DNA from: Salvia splendens
Taxonomy: Eukaryota > Streptophyta > Magnoliopsida > Lamiales > Lamiaceae
NCBI RefSeq assembly: GCF_004379255.2
Contig: NC_056047.1
Coordinates: forward strand, 19,110,293-19,174,292
DNA length: 64,000 nucleotides
Direction of reading: 5' to 3'
Of this stretch, positions 46,410-57,602 are shown one piece after another. The translations under genes and the position numbers were made by a program. Below the pieces are notes generated by a model. The model was not told the origin of the DNA, ran no database searches, and was given only the letters and a program-made list of their open reading frames with translations. Every line of letters starts with the position of its first letter. The stretch's first letter is position 1.

Positions 46410-46495
46410 GTAAGTTTATTCTCTCCCCTGGTGCACAAATTCGTTGGTTTTTTGTTTGATTATGGTGTAACAGTGGTAATATATTTCTATTTCAG
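46410..46495 (+). other. Likely 5' UTR intron of the PLP3-like gene
   Basis: A GTAAGT donor after ttattg and a pyrimidine-rich tract ending tttcag bracket 86 bp just before the ATG at 46520. Inferred from splice signals only. Confidence 0.6.
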
Positions 46496-46519
46496 CTCTG
46501 CAATCAGAGAGAGAAGGAA

Positions 46520-48989
46520 ATGGATCCGGATTCAGTGAAATCGACTCTTTCTAATTTGGCATTCGGCAATGTCATGGCTGCTGCAGCTCGCGATTACCAA
46601 AAGGTTCCAAATCTTTTTTAGTTTATTTTGGGTTAATTTTACTTTGATGAATTTCATGCTCTATATTTCTGCTTCGGGAATTCTATGTTAAGCAGATTTA
46701 GTAGAATTGATGAATTGGAGGAATAGCTTATGCGAACTGATGTAATTGGGGTATATTTTGCGTAATTCTACCTTTTTTTCGGGTAATGTTTAGGTTTAGT
46801 TTCTGAAGAAGATTTTTGGACATTATTCTACTAGACTAATATCTTCCTACTAGAGCACTCAGAGTTTATATTAACCAGAGTAAATATTGATGATTTGATT
46901 GAAGTAGTAAAGGGGAAGTTTATTTGTTTTATTGAAAAGAGGCAGAACTGAAATAAAGTTCGAGTGTCGAATTTCAAATTAGATGCTGCAGTTTGGTAGA
47001 TAGTACAGTTGAATGTTGATTTGTGTGGTTTCAATTAAGCAAAAGCATGCATTTTGCTAAATATCATGTGCTGAGATTTTGTCAATGTTTGTATGTTGCA
47101 ATTGAGGGTTTGGTTCATTTCAAGGTTTCTGAAGTATATAAGATTTAACTGCGAGCTGGAAGGAGATTGGTTTTAGTAATGTATGCGAATAACATTTCTT
47201 AAAGGAAGTAAAGATTGTGGATCTCAATTGCTGTAACTTCCACAGGATTTGCTGGCTCAAGGGAAAGCTAATGCATCAAGCTCTGTTCATGATGAAGTGG
47301 ATTTGGATGAGCTTATGGATGTAAGTAAGTTTTGCATTGACATTATGTTGCTTTATTTTTCTCTGTATGTCTCATCTTTTTGCTTTGTTTATGCTACTCA
47401 TAGGACCCTGAGCTGGAGAAATTGCACGCTGACAGGATAGCGACTCTTAAGGTATCTATCTAGCTGGTTTATTTTTCTTCTTGCCTTTGAGATCATCTGT
47501 CTAGGTTTTCATATGAGGCAGAGCTTGCCTCTTTTGTTCTATCTTTACTAACTTTCCTTACAGAAAGAAGCAGAGAAGCGGCAAAAGTTGACAATGCAAG
47601 GTCATGGGGAGTACAGGGAGATAACAGAAGGAGATTTTTTGGGTGAAGTTACTGGCACTGAAAAAGTGATTTGTCATTTCTACCACAGAGAGTTCTATCG
47701 TTGCAAGTACTGATGCATTATATCTCTTATTTGCAGTATCTGTAAAAAGTCGGATATATTGAGTAGATATTTTCAATTAGGCATGTGATGTTATCATATT
47801 AATTTGTTAAGTAGTTAAGTATTGAACAGCTAAAAGAAGGATTTATGGTGACTCTGTCACCCTAGTATATTTTGCAATTTTTTTAAATTTTATTCTGAAG
47901 ATCCTTAAAAAGCATGCATTTGTTATAATCTCTGTTATTGTTGCATTCTCTAGGATTATGGATAAGCACTTGAAGTCCCTTGCTCCTAGACATTTTACTA
48001 CTAAATTCCTCAAATTGGATGCTGAGGTTAGTATAGAAGATCGTGCTGCATGTATGTATTGTACATCAAAGAAGCTTAAACTCACGTGTGCTATTTTTTT
48101 TTGGTAGAATGCTCCTTTCTTTGTTACCAAGCTTGGAATCAAGACATTGCCATGCGTCATACTATTCAGGTAATCCTTATTTACCATACTATTCCTAAAC
48201 TTCCAAATTATTCATTTTTCCATTAGCAAGTGGGAATGTGGGATTATTCCATTGATTTATAATTGACATGAATGGCTATGAATTAGATATCAATGAAGTT
48301 GGAAAGAACTATTGTTATTTTGTTATATTTAAATCTTATCATATTCATCTCCAAGTTACTTCTGTGGCATCCTAGTTTTTCATTCTGCCACTGCTGGTGA
48401 CGAGTAAGATTTCATACTTCTTATTTCCTTGCTATGACTTGCTGTGCAAAATATACTGGAGACGGGTTGAGAATAAGTGATGGTCAAGGAGAAGCTATCT
48501 TTAGGTGGTATATTATTGTCAAAGTAAAATCAGGCTATGGCATAAAAACCGTAATTTGTTCAACTTAGCTCACTTGAAAATTTCTCCGTTTTGCCACTGA
48601 TTCATTTCACATTGTATAATAACATCGCATAAGAAAGTCTCTCTGCTTATGATTCAAGGTGAAAATAGCATTGCTTAGCATCATATCTTTACATACAAAC
48701 ATTCACACAGGCAAGGCGTAGCATCCGAGAGGCTGGTGGGGTTTCAAGACTTGGGGGGCAAAGATGATTTCCCTACAAGGAAGCTTGAACTTTTCTTCTT
48801 GAAGAAAGGTAACATTGTTCTCCGGAATCCTGCGTTGTAGCTGCATTTATTTACTTTGTTGCAGATTCTAAACCTATGTTTTCAGGAATTATCGAGGAGA
48901 AGAAACGAGATGAAGAGGATGATGATTATCTTGAAGGAAAACGTACGTCAGTGAGAACATCAGTACATACAGATTCGGACTCTGACTAA
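46520..48989 (+). CDS. Phosducin-like protein 3 (TXNDC9-like)
   Basis: Eight coding exons: 46520-46603, 47246-47320, 47404-47451, 47564-47706, 47954-48026, 48108-48169, 48711-48808 and 48886-48989, all with GT...AG introns and consistent phase; 228 residues, typical of the family (about 210-230). The N-terminal helix region is MDPDSVKSTLSNLAFGNV; then the acidic DEVDLDELMDDPELEKLHAD; then a thioredoxin fold (EVTGTEKVICHFYHREFYRC; NAPFFVTKLGIKTLPCVILF with the cis-Pro loop); and an acidic tail ending DSDSD. As in the family, there is no CXXC active site, so it is not a redox enzyme. PLP3 proteins work with the CCT chaperonin in tubulin folding, and Arabidopsis PLP3 proteins are needed for microtubule order. 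Two aataaa-like poly(A) signals lie at about 49188 and 49213. It converges with the gene at 49339-49839. I see no defect. Confidence 0.95.
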
Positions 48990-49287
48990 GAACTCACCGA
49001 GCAGCTTGCCCCAAGAACTTGAACTGCAGTTATTTTGTGGTTTTTTTTTGTAGTTACTGTAAAATTTTACCGCACTCGTCAATGGCTGTAACTCTTGCTG
49101 TATGTGTTATTTTGTTTTGCTGGGATACTATTACATGCAATACTCGAGTAATGATAAATAGAGTAGTATATTTGCAATGCAACAATCTTAATAAACTACT
49201 ATGATAACTCTGAATAAAAATCTGTCTTTAACATACACAGCCAACAGGCAAAAACAATGCATAATGATAGTAACTGTGTGCTTTTGT

Positions 49288-49322
49288 GATTATTACTATT
49301 ACTATTACTATTATTATTTTTA
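49288..49322. repeat. TTA/CTA microsatellite
   Basis: A run of attactattactatta-type trinucleotides lying between the two convergent genes. Confidence 0.85.
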
Positions 49323-49338
49323 TTGGTGCAGAAAATAA

Positions 49339-49839
49339 CTAGAGAGAAAGCTCTCCTTTGGAAATGAGGATTCCATCAGAATCTGCATAGAGCCACTCCC
49401 CGTCGTGAATGAGTGTCCCTGCAATATTAACGGGTACATGCTTCTCGCCGATGCCCCTTTTGTACGACTTCTGGGGATGCGACGCCAATGCCCTGACCCC
49501 GACATCACACCCATTGATCTCATCCACGTCTCGTATGCACCCATTTACAACAATCCCATTCCAACCCATATTCTGAGCGAGCTGCCCCAGATTTCCTCCT
49601 ACCAACGCACACCTCATGCTTCCTCCCCCGTCTATCACCAGAATCCTGCCTTCACCCTTCGTCTCAAGAAGCTCCCTCACCAACACATTGTCTTCGAACA
49701 CTTTGAGAGTCACAATCGGGCCAGAGAATGCACGACACTGCCCATAGGTCTTGAAAATAGGTGGAAGGACTCGGATGTCACCAACTGCCACCAGTGCTGC
49801 ATTCGTGTCACAAACCTCCGCGGTTGCTAAAGAACCCAT
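49339..49839 (-). CDS. RraA-like / HMG aldolase family protein
   Basis: A single coding exon of 166 residues, the usual plant length. The N-terminus is MGSLATAEVCDTNAALVAVG. The active-site block is GGNLGQLAQNMGWNGIVVNG followed by CIRD, where Arg and Asp bind substrate and metal in class II HMG/CHA aldolases. GGGSMRCALVGGNLG is the glycine-rich strand region. Plant members are annotated as 4-hydroxy-4-methyl-2-oxoglutarate aldolase or as regulator of RNase E activity A; the true plant substrate is uncertain, and plants lack the classical RNase E circuit. Trimeric fold, probably cytosolic: no clear targeting peptide. It lies tail to tail with the PLP3-like gene, about 350 bp between stop codons. 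Confidence 0.94.
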   Translation of the reverse strand: MGSLATAEVCDTNAALVAVGDIRVLPPIFKTYGQCRAFSGPIVTLKVFEDNVLVRELLETKGEGRILVIDGGGSMRCALVGGNLGQLAQNMGWNGIVVNGCIRDVDEINGCDVGVRALASHPQKSYKRGIGEKHVPVNIAGTLIHDGEWLYADSDGILISKGELSL

Positions 49840-49856
49840 GTCTTCCTCTCCTCAAA

Positions 49857-50514
49857 CTAGTCAAAACCATTGCAACCATATAATCAATTGTTAATCTACA
49901 AATATGTCAAAAGTAACAAGAATGTTAACACCTCTTACTCGATAGTGTTTCGTTTCTAGGGCTTCAACGTCCGATTCAACTCTAAGATGCCTAATTTTCG
50001 ATGTAAATTCCATATTCGCTACCAAATTAAACAACAAAAATCCACAAATAAGATCCTATAAGGTCAGAATTTCGTTCTTAAAGGCAACTCACAATTTGTT
50101 TCGATGTCGATTCAATTTAGCATTCGAATAATGTATATTAACAGCCAGCCTATTTAAGCCACCCCACATTCAATATTCATCCATATCAATAACCATGTGA
50201 TCCAACTTCTAATTCAAACATCAAACCATAAACGAAATTGGATCATGCGGCTATTTTCCGATCTTAATTAGAAACCGAGCAATGAATAAGTCCTACAAAG
50301 TTTTGCTTGACTATATTTGTTACAACACATTCCCTCCTCCAATTACAAGAATGGTTAAGTTCACGCCCAATTCATCCATCTAAATAAATCTTCAAACAGC
50401 ATAATTAACAAAATATGCTTGAAACCCACAGCACAGCCAAAGTAACAGTAGAACAGGTCAAATTCGAGCTCAATTACGACAAAACCAGTTGTAAATCGAA
50501 ATGAAGTTGTACCT
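49857..50514 (-). other. Likely 5' UTR intron and leader of the RraA-like gene
   Basis: On the minus strand, ttcttcacag|gtacaac near 50514 looks like a donor and gttttgactag near 49857 an acceptor directly before the ATG at 49839. The interval has no coding sequence. Inferred from splice signals only. Confidence 0.45.
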
Positions 50515-50846
50515 GTGAAGAAGAAAGGAGAACAACAGCATCCACCGATGAAACCTTCCCAAGTAAATTTTGAAACCACAAGTTAAATGATACTGAAAAT
50601 CGTTTCATCTTTTCGTTGGGTGTGCCGTGACGTATGATCAGACAAATCGTATCCATCCCTCTCATGTTAACAACTTGGTTTTGGATTGGGTTCCCTACTT
50701 TATAAGCAATGCTTCAATGGTTGGCCATTCCTTTTTTTATTATTCCACATCATTATTTTTTGAAAGGATTTATTTTCCCATACCGGATTTTCCCTTTCAC
50801 GTCATCATTATTTTGTTTTACTTTTTAGCATTTTCATATTTAACAC

Positions 50847-51094
50847 TTCCTTCGTCCTTCTATAGCTTCTATAGCTGAGTCATATTCTTTTTTGGATTGT
50901 CCCTTTATAGTTGAGTTTTTTTTTCTTTTTTACCAAAAAGCAACAACTTTTCTTCTCTATTACTTTATTCTTTCTTCATCTGTTTACCTTTTTCCTTTTC
51001 TACTTTATTATTCATTTACTTAACTTACTTAACATTCATTTTCTTAAATCTCGTGCCGAAAAGAAACGTCTCTACTACAGAGGGACAGAGGGAA
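50847..51094. mobile_element. Stowaway-like MITE
   Basis: The left end cttccttcgtccttctatag pairs with the right end ctacagagggacagagggaa with a few mismatches. About 248 bp, T-rich inside, no coding capacity. Confidence 0.65.
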
Positions 51095-51227
51095 TATGTT
51101 ATTAACTTAATTAAATTAAAATATAAAAGTATTATGGTACATGAAATAAATTTTAATGTATCTTAAATATTTGATAACTTATTAATTAATTAAATGAAAA
51201 CCTAACTTAGGCCATCTCAAATATAAT

Positions 51228-51310
51228 CTATTAATTTAATAAAATTATTGGCCCACTAATTTATAGTCCATTTATTTAATAAAATTATTGGCCCATTAAT
51301 TTATAGTTTA
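51228..51310. repeat. Tandem duplication, about 42-bp unit
   Basis: The phrase aataaaattattggcccac/tta followed by atttatag occurs twice in succession. Confidence 0.85.
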
Positions 51311-52046
51311 AATATAAATTAGGGTTTTATTTTCTTAATCTTCCTCAATAGCAGCCTTTCTTCCTCCTCCTCCTCCTCCAGTGTTTATTCCTCTCTCTCT
51401 TTCTGTTTCAGCAAAAAAAAAGATTATATGGCCGATCGCCAGCCCTCTCACCACAATGGAGGGACGATCGACGCCCCATTTGGATCGGCCAAGGCCGATT
51501 ACATTGGCCTTTGGGGGGAGAGGGCAGGGGGCCAATCGACGGCCTTTTCGCCGCAATGGTGGGGCGATGGAGGCCGATGGGGAACCCCGTCCGTGTTCCT
51601 AAACTTCTTGAAAACTGTTTGGGTATTAGTGTATGATTACATTAACTCGGCACATGTAATTGTTCTATTTTATAGAATAATGAAACGTTACTCCATAGTA
51701 ATGTAAAATAGGAATAAAATAATGTAGATAGAGTTAACTTTATTTTAATAATAATGTCCAATAGACTGAAAGTAATGGATATAAATAATCGAATAATGAT
51801 AGTATGGTGCGTAGCACTAGTATATTATTAATGTACATTCTGTCAATTGCATGTGCACAATAATGTACAAATTAAAGGCCAACAATGTACATTATCTGTT
51901 TCGTAATGCAATATATAATGTACATAATGTGTCTAATAATGAACTGTAATGGAATAACTATATAGAGTAAGTGAAGTGCTAGTATCCGATTATGTAAAAC
52001 TTCATTACTAATAATGAACGAAAACAGATTAGTAATGCAAACATAT
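51311..52046. other. Region near a MULE/FAR1 relic, no gene seen
   Basis: Contains a small open frame at 51428-51706 (MADRQPSHHNGGTIDAPFGS...) without recognised features. From 51640 on it is AT-rich with many atgtacatt phrases of the kind also seen at 61640-62600, so it probably belongs to the same repeat family. Confidence 0.4.
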
Positions 52047-52370
52047 TATGTTTCAGTCATTACAATCACAATGCTTGGATAACCGTCTGCGCTTCATAGA
52101 AAAACCAGACCGTGCATTCAATTGGTCATCCTCGTTTGACTTCTTCTTGTGTTCCCTATTGCATACAACATACTACCAAGTTGTAACATCGTCCGCCTTC
52201 CTCATCCATTGTTTGCGCGTATCAAAACCAACAGCGCGAGCATACACAGCGTAAAAAGCGAAAGCAAAATCTAGGGATTGGAATTTCTGACCAACGACAG
52301 GCTTCAACTCAGGAGAACAATCAGGTACAACCACCACTTTACAAAAACCAAAATAAAACCGGTTCAGCAA
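52047..52370 (-). pseudogene. FAR1-like DNA-binding domain fragment
   Basis: The minus strand reads PELKPVVGQKFQSLDFAFAF and YAVYARAVGFDTRKQWMRKA, then after a TAG YVVCNREHKKK, a basic stretch RRRLSKHCDC, and a TGA. This is the FAR1-type WRKY-GCM zinc-finger layout found in FHY3/FAR1 proteins and the Mutator-like (MULE) transposases they derive from. No MULE catalytic core follows to the left. About 100 codons: a truncated relic. Confidence 0.8.
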
Positions 52371-52597
52371 ACATATACATTACAGCTCATGTCTATACCA
52401 TTACAGAACCTAAAACAACAATTATTTAGTATAATATGTACATTATGTAAATCAGTTAAAACTACTTCCTAGCCGGGATGATATCTACACCCTCGTTGAA
52501 TGACTGAAACTCGAGGACTTTGGTAATGATTTTTTTACTTAGTACATACTACACCCTAGCCCCAAGGATTGCTAAACCCGTTGGAAAAACAAGAAGC
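52371..52597. repeat. Repeat unit, left of CACTA insertion
   Basis: Matches the units at 61630-62310 (attacagaacctaaaacaac, then agtacatactacaccctagc, then ccaaggattgctaaaccc). It directly adjoins the FAR1-like fragment and is cut at 52597 by the CACTA element. Confidence 0.85.
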
Positions 52598-53040
52598 CAC
52601 TACTAGAAAAATGAGATGTTCTTACACTTACAATATGGCACTTCATAAGGCCACCCGCACAGCGTCACGCGGGTGGCCTGTATTCCGTCACGGAGGGACG
52701 GGACGGCGGCGTGACGCGTTGCAGCGCCCCGTCTCGTCCCCAGCCCGTTCCGCGTTCTGTCACGACATGACGAGTGGCGAGACGTCTCGCCACGCGCCGA
52801 GGCTACGTGGCGAGCCCCGGCGCCATGCGTGACGCCCACTCGCCGGCCCACGAGTGGGCATCGTCACGCTGACGCAATAAATCATTTTTTTTAAAATTTG
52901 AATTAAATAAAAAAATTAAAAATTTAAAACGGTAATATTACCGTTTATAGCCGTTTTCCATTTTTTTAATTTTTTATATTTTTTTTACTCTATAAATACT
53001 CCTAATTCATCCTCATTTCACACACAACTACATATCTATT

Positions 53041-55994
53041 TGTAACACCCCGACTTTTTCTACTCTTTTTATTGTGTTCTTGAAAGGACCGTCGTTTGTA
53101 CACTTGAAAATTTTTTCGACCTTGTTTCTTTTGTCGAGAGAATAATTTTACAATTTGCCTTTGGGCTATTAATTTTAAGAGTGTTGGGTCATCCAAATTT
53201 TCTTATTCTTTAACCAACTTAGCCAAACTCTACAATTTACATGTTGGGCCCAATTTCATCAAAGAACTTTAAGTTTCCAAGCCAATTCATTTTATTTGGA
53301 AACCACACTTTGAAGCCCAAGTTTTTTTTTTCTTCTTCTTTCGTTCTTTCTTCTTCTTTCTTCCCATGACCGACGGTTTTCTTCATCCCCCCATGATCGA
53401 CGGTTTTCTTCCACTCCCCACTTCCTCATCATTACCTACACCCTCCCCAAGCCCTCTAGCACCACTCACTACTTTCTTTTGGCAAAAAAAAAAGAGAGAA
53501 GAGTGAGGCAGCGGCGATGAGGAAGAGAAATGGCGACGTTAGAAGCGTGAGGGCTCCGGTTCAATCGAACGCAGCAACGTCAGTTCAGCGGCAACGATCC
53601 AGCAGTGGCGACGAACAGTGGCCCCCTTGCTGCGTTTTGAAAACTGAAACGAAAGAACATATTTTTTGAAGGAGAACTTATCTTTCGGGGCGGTTCGGAG
53701 TTGGTTCGGGGCTGTTCGGAGATGTTTCAGGGGCTGCCGTGTCGTTTCGAGGTTGAATCGGTGAGGAACGATGGCTGTCCGAACAGCAAACAGACAATGC
53801 AGTGGCTAATTGCGAATGACGGCGACGCTGCGAGACCTTCGACTGCACAGCAGCGACGACGCAGCAGCGCCGAGCGTCTGTGGTGGACACGGGTGACGAA
53901 TCGGAGTCAGCAGCGGCGACGTCGGCGGCGAACAGGCTGACCAACGGGCAGTAGCCGACGACGACCGATCTGGACCGTGAGTTGCAGAGTTTACAGTGAT
54001 GGAACAAAACGAATTGATAGAGAGATGAGTGATGGTGGTCGAAAGAGGAAAGGGAGCGACGGCGGAGCAGCAACGTTCGTACAGCAGCGTCTCCCGGCTC
54101 TGTGCAGCAGCCAACAACAGCAACAACGTGCAGCAACGGGCCGAACAGCGATGGCACCGCTCGTCTGCTCGACGAATTCCGAACAGTAAGTTCCGACACG
54201 TTTTTGACCGATCAAATGAACTCCGATTTGACCAATTCTTTTTCCTGAGTAAACTTCATGATGTCTTCTATGTTGTGTGTAAATTTCAACCCTTTTGGAT
54301 TAAAGATGAATTTTTGGTGAATTTTTGAAGTTAACTGCGCAACTCTGCCGAAAATGTTTTCTCGACCAGTAGGTTACGTGGTTGTTTTGACTGACCTAAA
54401 AGGGGTATTTGGACATGAAATTTTAACTGGAAGTCCTTTGATGAGTCTTCTGTATTGTGGTAAAGTTTTAGCCCCAACGGAAGTCGGATGATTTTTAAAT
54501 GATTTTTATAAAATCGTTGCGCAGTGCTGCCAGTTTTCAAATGAAATTATATATGTGATGAAGTGATAGGATATGCAAAGATGTATGTTATGATGTGATT
54601 TATGTGATCGGAAAATATGTTGATATATGTGCTATGTAAATTTTTAAAGGTGAAACATCGCAAGTGAATCGTGATCGCAAGGGAAAGAAAGTGTTTTCGG
54701 ATTAAGCACTCGAGGTGGGCTTTCTAACTAAGTATTTTGTGGGCTTTCGAACTAAATATTTTCAAGAGCTTTCGATTTAATATATTGATTTGAGCATCAT
54801 TATATGTGACGAAATGTCTGTGATTGCGATTATTACATGATTATGTGATTTATGTGCTTAAAGTGAAAGGGATTGTCATGTGTTGCGCTGTATAGCTTTT
54901 TGAGTAGTTGTGAATTGCTTGACTTGTTGATATGATGTGAGATGATGCTCGACCTATGCAGAAAAATAATTTATGTTTCAAATACGTTTTTGAGGAAAAT
55001 AAAGTTTGCAAAGGGAATATCATGCCATGTTTTTGTTTTGAGAAATGCATATCTGTTTGTTTAGCAAGGGAATTGTCCCTACTAGACCTATTGAAATCGA
55101 ATTCGGGTCTGACTAGGGAGTGAGTCCCTACTCAGGCTAGTGTACACCAATGGAGATCGTGAGCCGTCTTTTGGGTCGGCCGGTCTAGTGATCGAGTTTG
55201 CGGCCACAAATCTCGTTTCACAGTATGTTGTTGATGTTGACGAGGTTGATGTTGATGAGATTGATGTTGATGTTGATGTTGATGATTATTTAGTGGGGAG
55301 TGAGTCCCTACTGTGAGTTTAATCGAATTCGGGTCTTAGCAAGGGTGCGTCCCTACTCGGACTAGTGTACACGATGAGGACCGTGAGTCATCGAATGGGT
55401 TGGCCGGTTTTCGTGCTCGTGGAAAGTGGCCCCTTACACGGCACCCTAAAGAACAGATATGACAGTTTCTTAAATAATCAAGGAGAAATGGTTGGTTTGA
55501 AATGATGAGAAAAAAAGATTTGAGGATGAGTTGAAAGTTTGTGTTTGAAATATTTTTAGTGTCTCGGGCCTTTTCAAGTTAAACCCCGAGGTCACTCAAT
55601 GGTGGCATGATATACACAACTGTTATAAAAATTGTTTTGGCATTTGTTCACTGAGTGCATCAAGTACTCAGCCCTGCATGTGTTTTCCCTATGTGCAGGT
55701 TGAGCGGTGACGAGCGCGGTGGGTGTTGAGCATAAAGGTGAGGAATGTCTACCAAATGTCAAGAATATGTTGTGTCTTCATACATAGCATTATTCTACTC
55801 TCGAAATGCTTCCGCTAAATATTGTTTCTTTTGAGTTGTTGATTGTTGAGATACTCTGATTTTATTCGAGCTATTCCCAGTTGTTTCGAGCTATGGTCGA
55901 GTTGTGTTGTTTTCCCCTTTCTTCCCCGCTTCTTTAATCCTCCCCTAGTCGCGATCAACCGTGTTTTCTATCCTTAGAAAATGCGGGCGTGACA
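53041..55994 (+). mobile_element. Solo LTR (long-LTR family C), plus
   Basis: 2954 bp starting TGTAACACCCCGAC and ending GGGCGTGACA, flanked by a perfect 5-bp duplication ctatt (53036-53040 and 55995-55999). No PBS, PPT or coding domains lie within, so it is a solo LTR left by LTR-LTR recombination. Related to 22449-25000 in opposite orientation. Near 55080-55430 a ggagtgagtccctact phrase occurs repeatedly, and a GATGTTGAT repeat lies at about 55230-55290. Stacked short ORFs at 53700-54200 are chance frames. Confidence 0.93.
55228..55285 (+). repeat. gttgat short repeat
   Basis: A run of gttgatgttgat-like units within the solo LTR; a similar catcaacatcat-type run lies in the inverse copy near 22905-22940. 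Confidence 0.8.
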
Positions 55995-56361
55995 CTATTA
56001 TTCCCAAATCATCTCCATTTCCTCTTCATTTTATTTTCTATAAAATTGTATTTTAAATTTTGTCATTTTTATTTTTTTAGGATTTTAATTATGTCTTTTT
56101 TTATTTTTTTGAATTTTAAGTTGTATTTTTATTTTATGTTGTAATTTTATTTTGATTTTAATGAAGTGTGTTTTTTTAATTGAATTTGGTTGGAAATAAA
56201 AATAAAAAATAAAATTGAATGAATAGTAATTTAAGGGACGATTAAGGCACGAAGGGTTGCAGGTTTTGTCCCTTAGTTAAGGGATGGAGTAAAAAAGTAC
56301 AGTGGAGCCCGCGAATAGTAATTTAAGGGACGGTTTAGTGACAACGTTGTGGATGGCCTAA

Positions 56362-57602
56362 AAGATGTCAACATATATATCCAATAATCACATCAATGTT
56401 TCATTGCATTTATAATATCTATTATTGCTGCATTTTACATAAATGTCAAAAGAGGATTCACTTAATGACATTTCCTTTACGTGTCTTATGCTAAATATTA
56501 AACCTAAATTTAGATATAAATTTAAATAGAAAATGTTAATCGGTATTGAGAATAAATATGCTCTTTTTTAGAATAAATAGAATATATTAAAAATATATTT
56601 TATTAATGATTAAATTTTGTTTAAAATTACTTTATTCATTATTAAAAATATTAGAAGCACGTTCATAAATTAAGGATAAGATTGCCCTTTTCAATTAATA
56701 AACAAACCATACATGTATTGTTTCTACTTTTGTTTTAATACGAATTGCAAATAAAAATATAAAATCAATTCACCAAGCTATTATTTTATCATTATTACAA
56801 ACATATCTATGTCGATATGTACCATATCTAATATTGATGATTACTAATTTTGTAATATTAAATAATAAAATGAACATGTATTTAGAAAATTAGTGGAATA
56901 CTTATTCTATTATTTTATCTAATTTTGTAATATTAAATAATAAAACGAACATGTATTTAGAAAATTGGTGGAATACTTATTCTATTATTTTATCATTATT
57001 ACAAACATATCTATATCGATATGTACCATATCTAATGCCTTTTTAAAATATTTATCCAATTTGTGCCTAAATGCCTGATATCGATAACTATAGCTTTAAA
57101 AAGCAATTCAATCACTCCATTCGGCAGTTTCTGTTTCATAAATTAGAAGAATAAATTAGGAACCCTAGATTAGGGATTGAGCGGGAGAAACATTGAGCGC
57201 CAAATTAAACATTGATCTTACAACCGTCCACTCCTCCCATAACTCCAAGCAAATTCAGGAACTCACAATTATCTATAGTTTAGCAAAGAGAACAAGAACG
57301 AGAAGAAAATCAAGTTGAGACCTTCCTTTGATTCTTGCAAGGTGAGTTTTTTCAATGAAATTATTTTTAGAACGAACGATGTAATATATTCAGGGGAATG
57401 ATAATTTATTGTTGCTAACATAGATTATATGTTTTAATCACATACTATAGGTTTCAATTGAATTTTATTATGCGATGTGATCAAGTTTAAAGTAATTTTT
57501 GTTTTACCCCAAGTGTTTGATGAAATGATCTCAAGTTTCACTATATATTTTACCCGCTATTGTCTTTACTTACTTTCATTCCAATGTATGTAGTTACATA
57601 TG
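56362..57602. other. CACTA internal, non-coding
   Basis: AT-rich, with a duplicated stretch: attttgtaatattaaataat and the following acatgtatttagaaaatt occur at about 56850-56900 and 56930-56980, and catatctatgtcgatatgta occurs near 56801 and again (one mismatch) near 57005. No gene is seen. It could hold the promoter of the TnpA-like gene. Confidence 0.55.

Larger units (their letters stand above)
52649..56358. mobile_element. Harbinger-type element hosting a solo LTR
   Basis: Flanked by TAA (52646-52648 and 56359-56361). The inverted ends are GGCCACCCGCACAGCG and, on the other strand, GGCCATCCACAACG. Without the nested LTR and one duplication copy it is about 750 bp and non-coding. It has the GC-rich left arm, a ctataaatact promoter-like core at 52990, and the gggacgg-rich right arm of the family. 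Confidence 0.9.

Noticed and set aside
51428..51706. ORF MADRQPSHHNGGT... as a small gene
   Set aside because: No family features; low-complexity Gly/Trp words (wgergaggqs) arise from a G-rich repeat.
53678..54328. Overlapping ORFs in all frames in the plus-strand solo LTR
   Set aside because: High-GC repeated gcagc/gcgac words lack stops by chance; no domain is visible and frames overlap on both strands.
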